From CBDCYS01 sp965226245 (GTDB lineage Bacteria; Acidobacteriota; Terriglobia; Bryobacterales; UBA6623), in contig CBDDCL010000015.1 of assembly GCA_965226245.1 (NCBI GenBank), positions 4,836,001 through 4,900,000 of the forward strand: a stretch of DNA of 64,000 bases, in the 5' to 3' direction. Positions 1-8,549 of this stretch are shown here, piece by piece (position 1 is the first letter of the stretch; the number at the start of each line of letters is the position of its first letter). The notes below the pieces were generated by a model. That model had not been told where the DNA came from. It was given only the letters and a program-made list of their open reading frames with translations, and did no database searches. A program made the position numbers and the translations under genes.

Positions 1-2
1 CC

Positions 3-464
3 GCGATCGAGGCTTTGAAGCAGCAGGGTTTCGGCGGGGATCAGATTGCCATCTACTCGGGGAAACCGGTCGAGTTGGCGCCCGGCGTCCTGGACCGCCC
101 GAGCCGCATGTCGTTGGTGACCGTTTTAGCTGGGATTGCCGGGGGCAGCCTGATGACTGCCTTCATGTTCTACACGCAGCTTGACTACCCGCTGGTCACC
201 GGGGGCATGCCCCTCAACTCAGGTTGGGCCACGGGCGTGGTCACTTACGAACTGACCATGGCGGGAGCGATCCTGGGAACCCTGCTGATGTTCCTCTGGG
301 AAAGCGGACTTCTGCGGGGGTTGGGCGGGCGCTCCGCGCCGAAGGTGACCGGTATCGGAGCCGTGGTGCAGGTTCAATGCTCCGAAGCGGCAGCAGGCCG
401 CGCCGTTGACTCCTTGCGGCAGTCCGGAGCAGCGAACGTGGAAACCAGCGAGGAGGGCGAATGA
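3..464 (+). CDS. actD: ActD-like subunit of alternative complex III (DUF3341), 5' truncated
   Basis: This is the C-terminal part of a DUF3341 protein, the ActD subunit of alternative complex III, which oxidises menaquinol in the cytoplasmic membrane and passes electrons toward cytochrome c and oxidase. The frame is open to the window edge, so the true start lies outside. Two hydrophobic segments are visible, one beginning MSLVTVLAGIAGG and a second around GAILGTLLMFLW. A soluble tail follows. The stop overlaps the start of the next gene as ATGA, which implies translational coupling with the cytochrome. Family assignment rests on the segment order and the cytochrome neighbour. Confidence 0.75.
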   Translation, partial: AIEALKQQGFGGDQIAIYSGKPVELAPGVLDRPSRMSLVTVLAGIAGGSLMTAFMFYTQLDYPLVTGGMPLNSGWATGVVTYELTMAGAILGTLLMFLWESGLLRGLGGRSAPKVTGIGAVVQVQCSEAAAGRAVDSLRQSGAANVETSEEGE

Positions 465-817
465 GCAGGCGATGGGCGGCTGCGGCGCTGGTGATGATGG
501 CGGCTCTGACGCCCGCCGTATCCGCCGCCGGCAAGAAGCCCCCACCGTGGGAAAAGCCGCTTCAAGTGGGTCGCTATCTCTTCCTCGAAAACTGCGCGGT
601 TTGCCACGAGATCAACAAGGCTGAAACCAAAAAGCTTGGCCCCAGCTTATTCCGCCTCTTTCAGAACGAGAAGCTTCCCTTTTCGGGCGGCAAGCCCAGT
701 GTCGAGTATGTGCGCATAAAAACCCAGTTCGGCGGGGACGTGATGCCCGCCTTTGTCAACAAGCTCACTGCAGACCAGATCAGCAAAATCATCGCGTATA
801 TTCAGACCAAAAAGTAG
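461..817 (+). CDS. Mono-haem c-type cytochrome (ActE-like)
   Basis: A 118-residue secreted cytochrome c. An N-terminal signal peptide of about 22 residues is followed by one haem-binding motif, CAVCH (residues 45-49). The Met in GGDVMPAF (near residue 96) is a likely sixth ligand, and the length fits a single class I fold. It is translationally coupled (ATGA) to the ActD-like gene, so it is probably the ActE subunit of alternative complex III or its periplasmic electron acceptor. The gene is the last of its operon, because the next gene is on the other strand and 340 bases away. Confidence 0.85.
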   Translation: MSRRWAAAALVMMAALTPAVSAAGKKPPPWEKPLQVGRYLFLENCAVCHEINKAETKKLGPSLFRLFQNEKLPFSGGKPSVEYVRIKTQFGGDVMPAFVNKLTADQISKIIAYIQTKK

Positions 818-1006
818 CGGTACAACGGATCTTCTGTAACTCTTGACTTGGTAATTCTGACGGTGTTTGATGGCACTTAGCGCAGTGGCTCCTGGTGATT
901 CTCCAGATAGCGGTCGTGTGACTGCCGGATCGTAGTCGTGTGGCAGTGCTACTCGGTCGGAAGCGTATAGCTCAACGCACCGATCGGCTCACCCTCTTTA
1001 GCATCC

Positions 1007-1099
1007 TTGAAATGGGGGCGGCGCATCGTGCATTTCTTTGAGCGCTGCAACATCGTCAGCACGCGGGACCTGCACGAAGCCGCAGCGAAGCTAAATCAC
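1007..1099 (+). pseudogene. Relic of a tyrosine recombinase C-terminus
   Basis: The intergenic stretch between the cytochrome and the HEAT-VWA gene holds a short open segment reading HFFERCNIVSTRDLHEAA. This resembles the usual end of phage-type integrases, where the catalytic Tyr sits in a RYNIVSE-like context. Here the Tyr is Cys. No upstream integrase homology is visible in the same frame, so I read it as a decayed fragment. The rest of 818-1156 shows no gene. The call rests only on motif memory and could be chance similarity. Confidence 0.4.
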
Positions 1100-1156
1100 G
1101 CCGTCCCGCGGCGTGTTCCCACAACGGCGGCTCCAAGGCCTGCCGGGACGAGAGGA

Positions 1157-2857
1157 CTATCCCCTGGCCACGACCGGCTCCACCGAGAGCTCACCCGCCC
1201 CCGAGGGACCATCGATCCAGAGGCGCAGCGGGCCGCCCGGCTTTTCTTCGTGTTCGTAGCTGATCGAGTAATAGTTTGAGAGACGCCGAAGCAAAGACTG
1301 ACAGGCAGTGTTCAGCTCCCCACCATTCTCCGCGGAGAGGAACAGGCCGCCCGATTGCGTCCCAAGGCTGCCAAGGTCGCGTTCAGCCTTACCACAGCCG
1401 TAGCCGATGACGTAGAGCGGAACCAATGCATTGCGAAACCGCCGGACCACGGCCGGATAAGTATGCTCACTGCCCCGGTCGGCGCCATCCGTGATCGCAA
1501 CCACCGCGCGATACCCCGTTTCCGGAATCACGTCATCGAGGGCTTGCAGGACTGCATCGTGCAGCCGGGAAGCTGTCTTGAGTCCCATGTACGGCCGCTT
1601 GATCACCGCGGTCAGCCGTTTCGGCGACCCCGTAAACTCGACGGCGCGTTCGACGTAAAACGCGTACTTGTAGATCGAAATCCGGTCCTCGGGCTGCTTA
1701 TCCTCGAGACTCTTGGCAACCGCCGTCCCCATCTCGCGGAGCTTGCCGATTGACATGCTTCCGCTGCAATCGAGAACGCAGGCCAGCGAGAGCGGGTCTC
1801 GCTGCGAAGGGCTTTCGAAATGGGAGTGTGCGATCTCTACTCCCCCTTCTTCGATGTGAAAGTCCTCTTCAGCGAGATCCGTGACCGGCTCTCCCTTGCC
1901 GTCAAACACAGCAACGCAGACCCGCCGCCGGCCTCTCTCATCGACCGCCGCGAAGATTGAATCTATTTCCAACTCGTTGCAACCGGCGTCACCCGCGGCC
2001 GAGCCATTTGCGCTTTGGTTCTCCGATAGTTTCGAAAGCGCCTCGCCGGCCTGCAATCGAACCTCGTAGGCCGTGTCGCCGCGCAGTTTTTCGAGCAGGA
2101 ACACGCAGGGGCGGCCGCCGATTTCCCCCAGTGCCCAGGCCGCTTGGGCTCGAAAGCCGGGATCTTCGTGCCTAGACATAGCCCTCAGCATTTGGACCGC
2201 CTGGTCTGCTTCGCCCATCCGGTGGCAGACCACCGCCGCCTGGACCCTTACCGACGGATCGGAGTCCGTGAAAGCTGCTGCCACGATCGAGAGATCGGGT
2301 TGATATTCCGACTCACTGAGTCCCTGAATGGCGCTGGCCCGCACTTCCGGGTCGGCGTCCTTTAGAGCGTTTTCGATGAACAGGGTATTGTGGCAGTAAC
2401 GTGAGAAGATCAATGCTGCTCTTGATCGCAAACCCGGACTCGCTTCGCGCAGCGTCTTCGTCAGTAGTGGCAGCGTGCGGTTGCTGTCGGCGACTTCCGC
2501 CAGCAAGCGCAGGATGCGCAGCGCCAACTCCTCGGGCGCCTCTTTGAGCGCCCTTGCCAGCAGCACGTCGAGTTGATCGACGATCGTCTTCATCAGCTTG
2601 GCGACTTTGATGGCATCTTCAATCGAAGACAACTGAGGATTCAGCAGCATGTCGAGCAGCTTGTGTTCTTTCTGAAGAAGCCATATGAGCAGACGTGTGC
2701 CCGGCAGTTGGCCGCCCTTCGACACGCAGTGGACGGCGGCACGCTGAAAGGACGCTGGGTCTTCTTTCAGTAAGACGGTGAGTTGCCTTCCCGCGTCGCG
2801 GTCCTGGTGAGAGAAGTTCTCAAGCAGAGATTGGACTGCAGCGAGCATCGACGACAT
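1157..2857 (-). CDS. HEAT-repeat protein with C-terminal von Willebrand A domain
   Basis: A 566-residue protein without a signal peptide. Residues of about 85-285 form helical HEAT-like repeats, for example DADPEVRASAIQGL and DSDPSVRVQAAVV. The C-terminal half is a von Willebrand factor A domain: residues 363-367 DCSGS give the metal-site (MIDAS) motif and AITDGADRG the later strand. The short segment before it (VCVAVFDGKGEPVTDLAEEDF) matches the lead-in of VWA proteins common in acidobacteria. The combination suggests a cytoplasmic protein-protein interaction scaffold, but the partner is unknown. It stands alone, convergent with the cytochrome operon. Confidence 0.8.
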   Translation of the reverse strand: MSSMLAAVQSLLENFSHQDRDAGRQLTVLLKEDPASFQRAAVHCVSKGGQLPGTRLLIWLLQKEHKLLDMLLNPQLSSIEDAIKVAKLMKTIVDQLDVLLARALKEAPEELALRILRLLAEVADSNRTLPLLTKTLREASPGLRSRAALIFSRYCHNTLFIENALKDADPEVRASAIQGLSESEYQPDLSIVAAAFTDSDPSVRVQAAVVCHRMGEADQAVQMLRAMSRHEDPGFRAQAAWALGEIGGRPCVFLLEKLRGDTAYEVRLQAGEALSKLSENQSANGSAAGDAGCNELEIDSIFAAVDERGRRRVCVAVFDGKGEPVTDLAEEDFHIEEGGVEIAHSHFESPSQRDPLSLACVLDCSGSMSIGKLREMGTAVAKSLEDKQPEDRISIYKYAFYVERAVEFTGSPKRLTAVIKRPYMGLKTASRLHDAVLQALDDVIPETGYRAVVAITDGADRGSEHTYPAVVRRFRNALVPLYVIGYGCGKAERDLGSLGTQSGGLFLSAENGGELNTACQSLLRRLSNYYSISYEHEEKPGGPLRLWIDGPSGAGELSVEPVVARG

Positions 2858-3038
2858 CTGACCCTAGGACCTCCGCGCTATACCAGTCCGGGAAGTTCCT
2901 GTACTCCTCATCGGAAGGCCGGGACCGAAATCCAACAAACGTGGACGAAATTCGGGCCACAGCGGGCCACAGGGTCAGAGCCCGAATATAAGCGAGGGGG
3001 CCAGCGAGTGAGGGGTTGTCACGAAATCGGGGACTTCG

Positions 3039-3306
3039 GGGCCAATGTCCTTAACCAAAACAACGGCGAAGGGACGTTTTCCGATATCACGCGCCAAGCC
3101 GGGGTGCAGTGGTTCGAAGTCCGGCTCGAGGGCGTCGAGAGCAACCGCGACGGACTCGGTGCGCGGGTCGCCCCGCTCAGCCCATTGCGTGGCGGCGCGC
3201 CCACAGCGAGTTCTCTGGCCAAACGGGCGCGCGGAGATCTGGAAAGACGCGCGTCCCGGCGAACGGATCACTCTGCGTGAAACCACGGGTCAACCCTGGA
3301 CGTTCT
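3039..3306 (+). pseudogene. Frameshifted fragment of an ASPIC/UnbV (CRTAC1-like) protein
   Basis: Two adjacent reading frames carry the end of an FG-GAP/ASPIC-UnbV protein. The first frame reads NNGEGTFSDITRQAGV and then WFEVRLEGVESNRDGLGARV. After a shift the second frame reads VLWPNGRAEIWKDARPGERI, the usual C-terminal strand region of the family. A large internal part is missing between FSDITRQAGV and WFEVRL, and there is no start. In intact members this domain ends large secreted beta-propeller proteins abundant in Solibacter-like genomes. It is clearly a non-functional remnant. Confidence 0.7.
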
Positions 3307-3404
3307 AACCCGCCGCGGCATCCCCCTCCTACAACTCCCTGAATTCCAGACCTATCGATGTAATGACGCCCGCAGCCGATGGACTCTGAGAGCATGAGAG
3401 TCTA

Positions 3405-3570
3405 GCTAGCTAGTTTGCGGCGCAAAATGCGTGATGCCGCTATTCGGGGACTGTCACCAATTTTCGCGCCGGTCTGGTATCTTCGCATAAACCGTTAAAG
3501 TGCGAGGCGCGAAATTTGGCTGACTGTCCCCAGAGCAGTGAATTTCCGCATTCCGCGCCGCAAACTAGCC
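3405..3570. repeat. Nested palindromic repeat, GGGGAC family (copy A)
   Basis: Outer arms TAGTTTGCGGCGC (about 3411-3423) and its complement (3555-3567) enclose an inner inverted pair. The inner arms begin GGGGACTGTCACCAATTTTC (3446) and end as the complement at 3531. The inner arms are related to three 99-bp palindromes at 26.7, 30.6 and 33.4 kb and share the GGGGAC terminus with the repeats around the RAYT gene at 58.8 kb. It lies between the UnbV relic and the first IS1634-type element and contains no gene. Confidence 0.75.
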
Positions 3571-3619
3571 AGGCTCCGCAAGCTTAATCCGGGCTATGCC
3601 AGCGCTGGTCTTGGCTAGG

Positions 3620-5580
3620 CCGAAGTTCCAGGGGCAAAACGACAGTAAGTCATTGATTCTGCGGCGGAAAGGCGGCCGACGAAATTCGCTCTTCTGGCTA
3701 CAGGCCCAGCAGCTCCAAGGCCCGCTTTTGCAGCGCCGTCGGCGCGGTCCGTTGTTCGAACGTCGCCCCCTCGCCCTCCTCGCCGCCGACCCGGCAGGTG
3801 TTTTGGCAGCGCGTCGCCAGGGCGTCGAGCAACGTCTGGAAGCTGTGCACGGGCAAGCCCTCCGAGGTGCGGCGGCTCGCCTTTTTCTTCTTCACCGCCG
3901 CCGAAGGCTCGGCCGGCGCCACCGGATCGCGTTGCTGCCGGCCGGCCTCCAGCTGCTCGTCTTCAAACAGCAACTCCGCCCACGCTTGGCGCATCCGCCA
4001 CTCCACGTAATAGGCCAGCAGACACAAAAAAATATGCGCCCGCACGTGGTCCGGCGTGCGGTGAAAGATCGGCCGCACCCGCAGATCCGCGCCTTTCATG
4101 CAGCGAAACACGCGTTCCACACGGGCCAAGCTCTTGTAGGAACGCACCGCGTCTTCAGCCTTCAGATCAGCCTTCTTTTCACTGCTACGAATCACGTAGA
4201 TGCCGTCCAGCTCCGCTTCCCGCTTGATCGCCGCCGTGCGCCGCTGCCAGCAGAAAACGCCCTCGCCGATGGTCGTCTCAAAATGCTTGCCCATCTTGTA
4301 GCGGTCCTGCACGCGGCCCGCCTTGCGCCCGATCTCGGCCGCGGTCAGCGGGGTGCGTTTGCGCCGCGCCACTGCGGCCTCGATGCGCTCGAATTCCTTC
4401 TCGCTGGCCGCCAGCAGCTCGCCGCGCTTGCGCCCGCGCTCCTCGGCCAGCAGCGGGTTATAACAGGCCACCAGGCGCTCGCCGGGATAGTCGGGGGAGC
4501 GAATTTCGGCCAAGTTCTTCTTGTCGAACAACGACAACTGCAACTCGCCGCCGTCGGCCAGCCGCCGCAGCGCGGGCGCGCGCAGCGCCGAGATCCAGCC
4601 CAGCCCGGGATGCCGCCGCAGGTTTTCAATCTGCGTTTGGGTCCACAAACCGCGGTCGCCCACCAGCACCACGCGCTCGAGCCCGAAGCGCCGCCGCAGC
4701 GTGTCGACCTGATCGGGCAGCGTCGCCGGATCGCCCGTGTTGCCGGGGTAGACGCTGACCGCCAGCGGCCGTCCTTGGCTGTCGGCGAGCACGCCGTAGA
4801 CGATGATCGGCTTGCCCTTTTTGCGGTCGCGGCTGTGGCCGAACGCCGCCAGCGGGCAGTGGCGTCCTTCGTAGTAGCTGCTGGAGACGTCGTAGAGCAC
4901 GGTGTCGCCGGCCGCGAGATGCCGCGCCGCGAGCTTCTTTTCGATGCGTTTTTGGCGGGCCAGCAGCCAGTCCAGCGCCGCGTAGAGATCGTTTTCGTCG
5001 GCGTCTTCGACGCCCAGCTGCTGGGCCAGCGTGGAATGCTGCCACAGCCTGGTGGTGGCCAGTTTCGAGCCGGGATGCAGCAGCCGCTCGACGATCATGG
5101 CCACGACGAGGTCGCGCTGGCGCGAGGGTTTGGACCCCAGCAGGCGTTCGAGGCCGAGCTGGCGGAGCGTGCCGAGAACAGCTTCAACGTGACCGTGGGG
5201 GCGGGAGCGTTCGACCAGGAAAGCCTCGCTGGCGGGGACAAAGGATTCGCCGGCGAGCGAGCGGCGGATGACGTCGATGAGGGAATCGGGCAGGTGGGAG
5301 AGGTTGCCGAGGGTTTCGTGTTTGACCTGCTGGCCGGCGCGAAAGGAGCGGCGGAGCAGGTGGGAGGTATAGATTTTGTTTTTGTAGCGGCGAGTAGTGG
5401 TGGCTACATGAACAGCACCTGATCTAGATGGCATAAAGCTATGATAGCATATCTAGAGCAAAAAGTCCAGAAGAAAGTCACTAATTAGTGGCTACAAAAA
5501 GCACTTCGAGACCACCCCAAACCGGCCCTAACTCCCTTTCTTGGTTACTCTTACGCCGAAATCGGCCCCTGGAACTTCGG
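3620..5580 (-). mobile_element. IS1634-type insertion sequence, copy 1
   Basis: A 1961-bp element with perfect 16-bp terminal inverted repeats (CCGAAGTTCCAGGGGC). It is flanked by a 6-bp direct repeat GCTAGG (3614-3619 and 5581-5586), the expected target duplication. One transposase fills it on the minus strand. Copy 2 at 17924-19881 has the same ends. The right end lies 56 bp upstream of the DegT aminotransferase start, so the insertion has probably replaced that gene's native promoter region. Confidence 0.95.
3698..5434 (-). CDS. IS1634-family DDE transposase, copy 1
   Basis: A 578-residue transposase. The N-terminal TTRRYKNKIYTSHLLRRSF segment, the central YDVSSSYYEGRHCPLAAFGH block and the later ERVFRCMKGADLRVRP block are hallmarks of the IS1634 branch of IS4-like DDE transposases. 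The catalytic Asp is expected in LYDVSSSY and the second in LVGDRGLW; the Glu lies near LARVERVFR. The frame is intact. It is 3 bp longer than copy 2, from a small difference near the C-terminus (GGEEGEGATFE against GGEGSAATFE), with scattered substitutions elsewhere. The long open frame on the opposite strand is a composition shadow. Confidence 0.95.
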   Translation of the reverse strand: MPSRSGAVHVATTTRRYKNKIYTSHLLRRSFRAGQQVKHETLGNLSHLPDSLIDVIRRSLAGESFVPASEAFLVERSRPHGHVEAVLGTLRQLGLERLLGSKPSRQRDLVVAMIVERLLHPGSKLATTRLWQHSTLAQQLGVEDADENDLYAALDWLLARQKRIEKKLAARHLAAGDTVLYDVSSSYYEGRHCPLAAFGHSRDRKKGKPIIVYGVLADSQGRPLAVSVYPGNTGDPATLPDQVDTLRRRFGLERVVLVGDRGLWTQTQIENLRRHPGLGWISALRAPALRRLADGGELQLSLFDKKNLAEIRSPDYPGERLVACYNPLLAEERGRKRGELLAASEKEFERIEAAVARRKRTPLTAAEIGRKAGRVQDRYKMGKHFETTIGEGVFCWQRRTAAIKREAELDGIYVIRSSEKKADLKAEDAVRSYKSLARVERVFRCMKGADLRVRPIFHRTPDHVRAHIFLCLLAYYVEWRMRQAWAELLFEDEQLEAGRQQRDPVAPAEPSAAVKKKKASRRTSEGLPVHSFQTLLDALATRCQNTCRVGGEEGEGATFEQRTAPTALQKRALELLGL

Positions 5581-5636
5581 GCTAGGCAAGCCTGCCCTGG
5601 ACCGCACCGGCACACAAACGCTCCAAAAGTCCAAAA

Positions 5637-6875
5637 ATGACACGAACTCAGTTGGCGGAAGCCGAGGTCCCTCTACCGAGCTTGAACGATCAGTCCAGCG
5701 CCTGCCGCGATTATCGGCCGCTGTTCGCCTCCAGAGTTCCCATCGCGGCTCCTTCGTTGCCGCCGACAGAAGAGATTCTAGAGGCATTTCGGTCCGTGCT
5801 GGGCGGCTCGCAGCTAACCAACGGGCGTAGGGTAGCCCGCTTCGAGCAGGAAGCAGCGCGCTTTCTCGGTGTGCCTGATTGCGTGGCGGTATCGAGTTGC
5901 ACCTCAGGTCTCATGCTGGTTGAGCGCTGTTTGGACCTGACGGGCGAAGTGATTCTGCCGAGCTTCACGTTCTTCGCCACGGGACATGGCCTGCTGTGGA
6001 ACGGACTCAAGCCGGTTCTGGCCGACTCTGATCCCGGCGATTTCAACATTGACCCGGAACAAGTTGAACGCGCAATCACGCCTCGGACAACCGCGATCCT
6101 GGCCGTACACGTTTTCGGGTGCCCCGCGCGGGTAGAGGCTCTCGAACAGCTCGCGCGGCGTCATGATCTGCGGTTGATATTCGACGGAGCCCATGCTTTT
6201 GGAAGCAAGGTCAAAGGCCGCGGCGTGGCCCGCTGGGGCGATGCGACCGTTTTCAGTCTGAGTCCCACGAAGCCGCTGGTGGCGGGGGAAGGCGGAATGA
6301 TTGCTGTCTCGGATCCAGAACTGGCGAGAAAACTGCGGCAAGCTCGCAACTATGGCAAGGGCGAGACTTACGATTGCGAGATCCTTGGTCTCAATGCTCG
6401 CATGACCGAAATGCAGGCAGCGCTGGCCCTGTTAGGCCTGAGGCGGTTAACCCAGGATCTGGATCGAAGAAACCGTCTGGCCGCGGAGTATGACCGTTAC
6501 TTCGCGGAGGTTCCCGGACTAAGGACTCAGAAGATAGGCCCAGCCCTGTCTAGCACTCGCAAAGACTTTGCGGTCCTCGTTGATCCACAGCGCTGCGGGA
6601 CCTCCCGAGACGGTCTGGAGGCCGGCCTCCGCGCTGACAACGTCGAGGTGCGACGTTACTTCGACCCTCCGCTTCATCGCCAAAAGCTGTACCAAGAGTA
6701 CAGGCCAGCCAACCCCGCCGGCATTGCCGTAGCGGAGAAGCTAAGCCGCCAGGTGCTGTGTCTTCCCCTTCATTCGGGGCTTGGGCGCGGCACGGTGTCG
6801 GCCATAGCGAATCGGGTTGCGTCCCTGGCGCAGCGCGGCAAACTCGCCGCGCCAGCTCCCGCCGCCTTTGCCTGA
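5637..6875 (+). CDS. DegT/DnrJ/EryC1/StrS family PLP aminotransferase
   Basis: A 412-residue fold-type I aminotransferase of the sugar/antibiotic-precursor group. The PLP-binding lysine is K212 in SLSPTKPLVAGEGG, the cofactor-contacting Asp is in LIFDGAHAFGS, and the substrate loop AVSSCTSGLML and the ILPSFTFFATGH segment are in place. Such enzymes transaminate keto-sugars for surface polysaccharides, but no other sugar-nucleotide genes are nearby, so the substrate cannot be assigned. The first 30 residues are not conserved in the family, so translation may begin later. An IS1634-type element ends 56 bp upstream. Confidence 0.85.
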   Translation: MTRTQLAEAEVPLPSLNDQSSACRDYRPLFASRVPIAAPSLPPTEEILEAFRSVLGGSQLTNGRRVARFEQEAARFLGVPDCVAVSSCTSGLMLVERCLDLTGEVILPSFTFFATGHGLLWNGLKPVLADSDPGDFNIDPEQVERAITPRTTAILAVHVFGCPARVEALEQLARRHDLRLIFDGAHAFGSKVKGRGVARWGDATVFSLSPTKPLVAGEGGMIAVSDPELARKLRQARNYGKGETYDCEILGLNARMTEMQAALALLGLRRLTQDLDRRNRLAAEYDRYFAEVPGLRTQKIGPALSSTRKDFAVLVDPQRCGTSRDGLEAGLRADNVEVRRYFDPPLHRQKLYQEYRPANPAGIAVAEKLSRQVLCLPLHSGLGRGTVSAIANRVASLAQRGKLAAPAPAAFA

Positions 6876-7198
6876 CGCGGGCGGTGACGAAAATACGCAA
6901 CCAGCCAAAACCGGCTACAGCTTCCGGCACGCTTCCTCGTGGACTTGCGGGCGACCTCCCGTTCCGTGATGCCGCTTCGAGGCGGCGTTTGATCGAACGC
7001 ACTGATTCCAAATACTCGTCGCCGACGACCCGGCCACCTTACGGACGGATCAGGGGCAAGCGCCGGTGTCTATCCGAGATTTCGCGATGTTCTACGATTG
7101 AGAGTGCGCGGGTCAGCCGATATTTGAGCCGGCGCATTCATTGATAGCACCAATCCATGCGGCTTGGGGGCGTGTTTGCCGCACTTACCCGCCATCAA

Positions 7199-8410
7199 AT
7201 GAACGAACTTTCCTCGCTGGGCGTCATTTTGCTGCTGGCCCTGCTGTCGGGCCACCTCGTGAAGTTCCTGAGGATTCCCGAGGTGACTGGCTACGTCTTG
7301 GCCGGCGTGGCGATGGGGCCGTCGGCGATGGGCTGGGTGAGTTCGGAGAATCTGGCGGCTCTGCAGGTGCTCAGCGAGGTGGCGCTCGGCCTCATCTTGT
7401 TCTCGATTGGATCGGTTTTCGAATTCTCGCGGTTCGCGCGCATTGGCAAAAGGATTCTCTACTTGACGCTAGCCGAATCGCTGCTCGCGGCGCTGCTGGT
7501 AACGCTGGGCATGTTGCTTGCCGGACAGCCCTGGCAAGTCTCGTTGCTGCTGGGAGCAGTTGCCGTGGCCACTGCTCCCGCTTCCACCTTGATGGTGATT
7601 CGCGAGTGCAACAGCGAGGGGCCTCTGAGTGACACGCTGCTGGGAATCATCGCGGTGAACAATATTTTCTGCATGACCGCCTACATTCTCGTTGCCTCGC
7701 TGATCGATTTCACCGCCAGCCTCGGGGGCGCGACGCCAATCTTCGAAGCCCTCTACGGAGCCGTGTTCCCGCTCGTATGGCAGCTTTTGGGATCGGCGGC
7801 GCTGGGTTACCTGGTGGGCTTGCTGCTGGCGGGCTGGGCTAGCAAGGTCGTCGAACACGGTGAAGCGCAAATCTTGCTGGCGGGGTGCGTGCTGCTCTGC
7901 GTCGGGGTTGCTCTCTTGCTGGACCTTTCACCGCTTGTCGCGAGTCTCGCGGTTGGCGCAACGATGGCCAATCTTTCGGCCAGCAGCCAGCGCTTGTTTG
8001 CCACGCTCACCCGTAGTGATCCGCCGTTTTATGCGATCTTCTTCGTGATCGCCGGCGCGGGCCTCGACGTTCGGCTGATCGGTTCGATGGGCGCCCTGGG
8101 AGTTCTCTACCTCGTCGCGCGCACCGCCGGGAAGTTTTTGGGGGCTGCCTGGGGAGCGCGGCGATTGAAGCTCGAACCGGCCGTACAACGTTTTTTGGGT
8201 TTTGGCCTGATGGCTCAAGCCGGTCTGGCTATCGGTATCGCGCTGGCGGTCGACCGGCGTTTTGAGGCTTACAGGGAAGTGGTGACGACCGTGGTGCTGG
8301 CCTCGGTTGTGATTTACGAGATGATCGGCCCGATCAGCACGAAGTTTGCGATTGTGCGAAGCGGTGAATCACGCCCGCACTTACCGTCTCCGGCAGGCGC
8401 GCTGGACTGA
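7199..8410 (+). CDS. CPA2-type cation:proton antiporter
   Basis: An integral membrane protein of about 403 residues with roughly a dozen hydrophobic helices and no C-terminal RCK/TrkA domain. The N-terminal MNELSSLGVILLLALLSGHL and the following RIPEVTGYVLAGVAMGPSAMG loop are typical of the Na+/H+ and K+/H+ exchanger family (Pfam Na_H_Exchanger). I start it at 7199 because the 14 residues before this Met are not hydrophobic or conserved. It probably exchanges Na+ or K+ for H+ across the inner membrane. It is monocistronic. Confidence 0.85.
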   Translation: MNELSSLGVILLLALLSGHLVKFLRIPEVTGYVLAGVAMGPSAMGWVSSENLAALQVLSEVALGLILFSIGSVFEFSRFARIGKRILYLTLAESLLAALLVTLGMLLAGQPWQVSLLLGAVAVATAPASTLMVIRECNSEGPLSDTLLGIIAVNNIFCMTAYILVASLIDFTASLGGATPIFEALYGAVFPLVWQLLGSAALGYLVGLLLAGWASKVVEHGEAQILLAGCVLLCVGVALLLDLSPLVASLAVGATMANLSASSQRLFATLTRSDPPFYAIFFVIAGAGLDVRLIGSMGALGVLYLVARTAGKFLGAAWGARRLKLEPAVQRFLGFGLMAQAGLAIGIALAVDRRFEAYREVVTTVVLASVVIYEMIGPISTKFAIVRSGESRPHLPSPAGALD

Positions 8411-8549
8411 CGAGGTGACAGTACGTTGAGCACGGCGAGGAAGCGCAACGAAGTAATGGCGGGCCTATCGCGTGCTTCGACCGTCAGGTGGTGAGAAATG
8501 CGGGCTAGGTTCGGTGCCGGTCCGGAATCCCGGAGCAGAAGTTCTCCTG

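Noticed and set aside
3596..5422. 608-codon open frame on the plus strand across IS copy 1 (and a similar one in copy 2)
   Set aside because: It is exactly antisense to the intact IS1634 transposase, is Arg/Ala/Gln-rich and has no family motifs, so it is a GC-content shadow.
6876..7198. Possible gene between the aminotransferase and the antiporter
   Set aside because: Open frames there are antisense or Arg-rich without motifs; nothing convincing was found.
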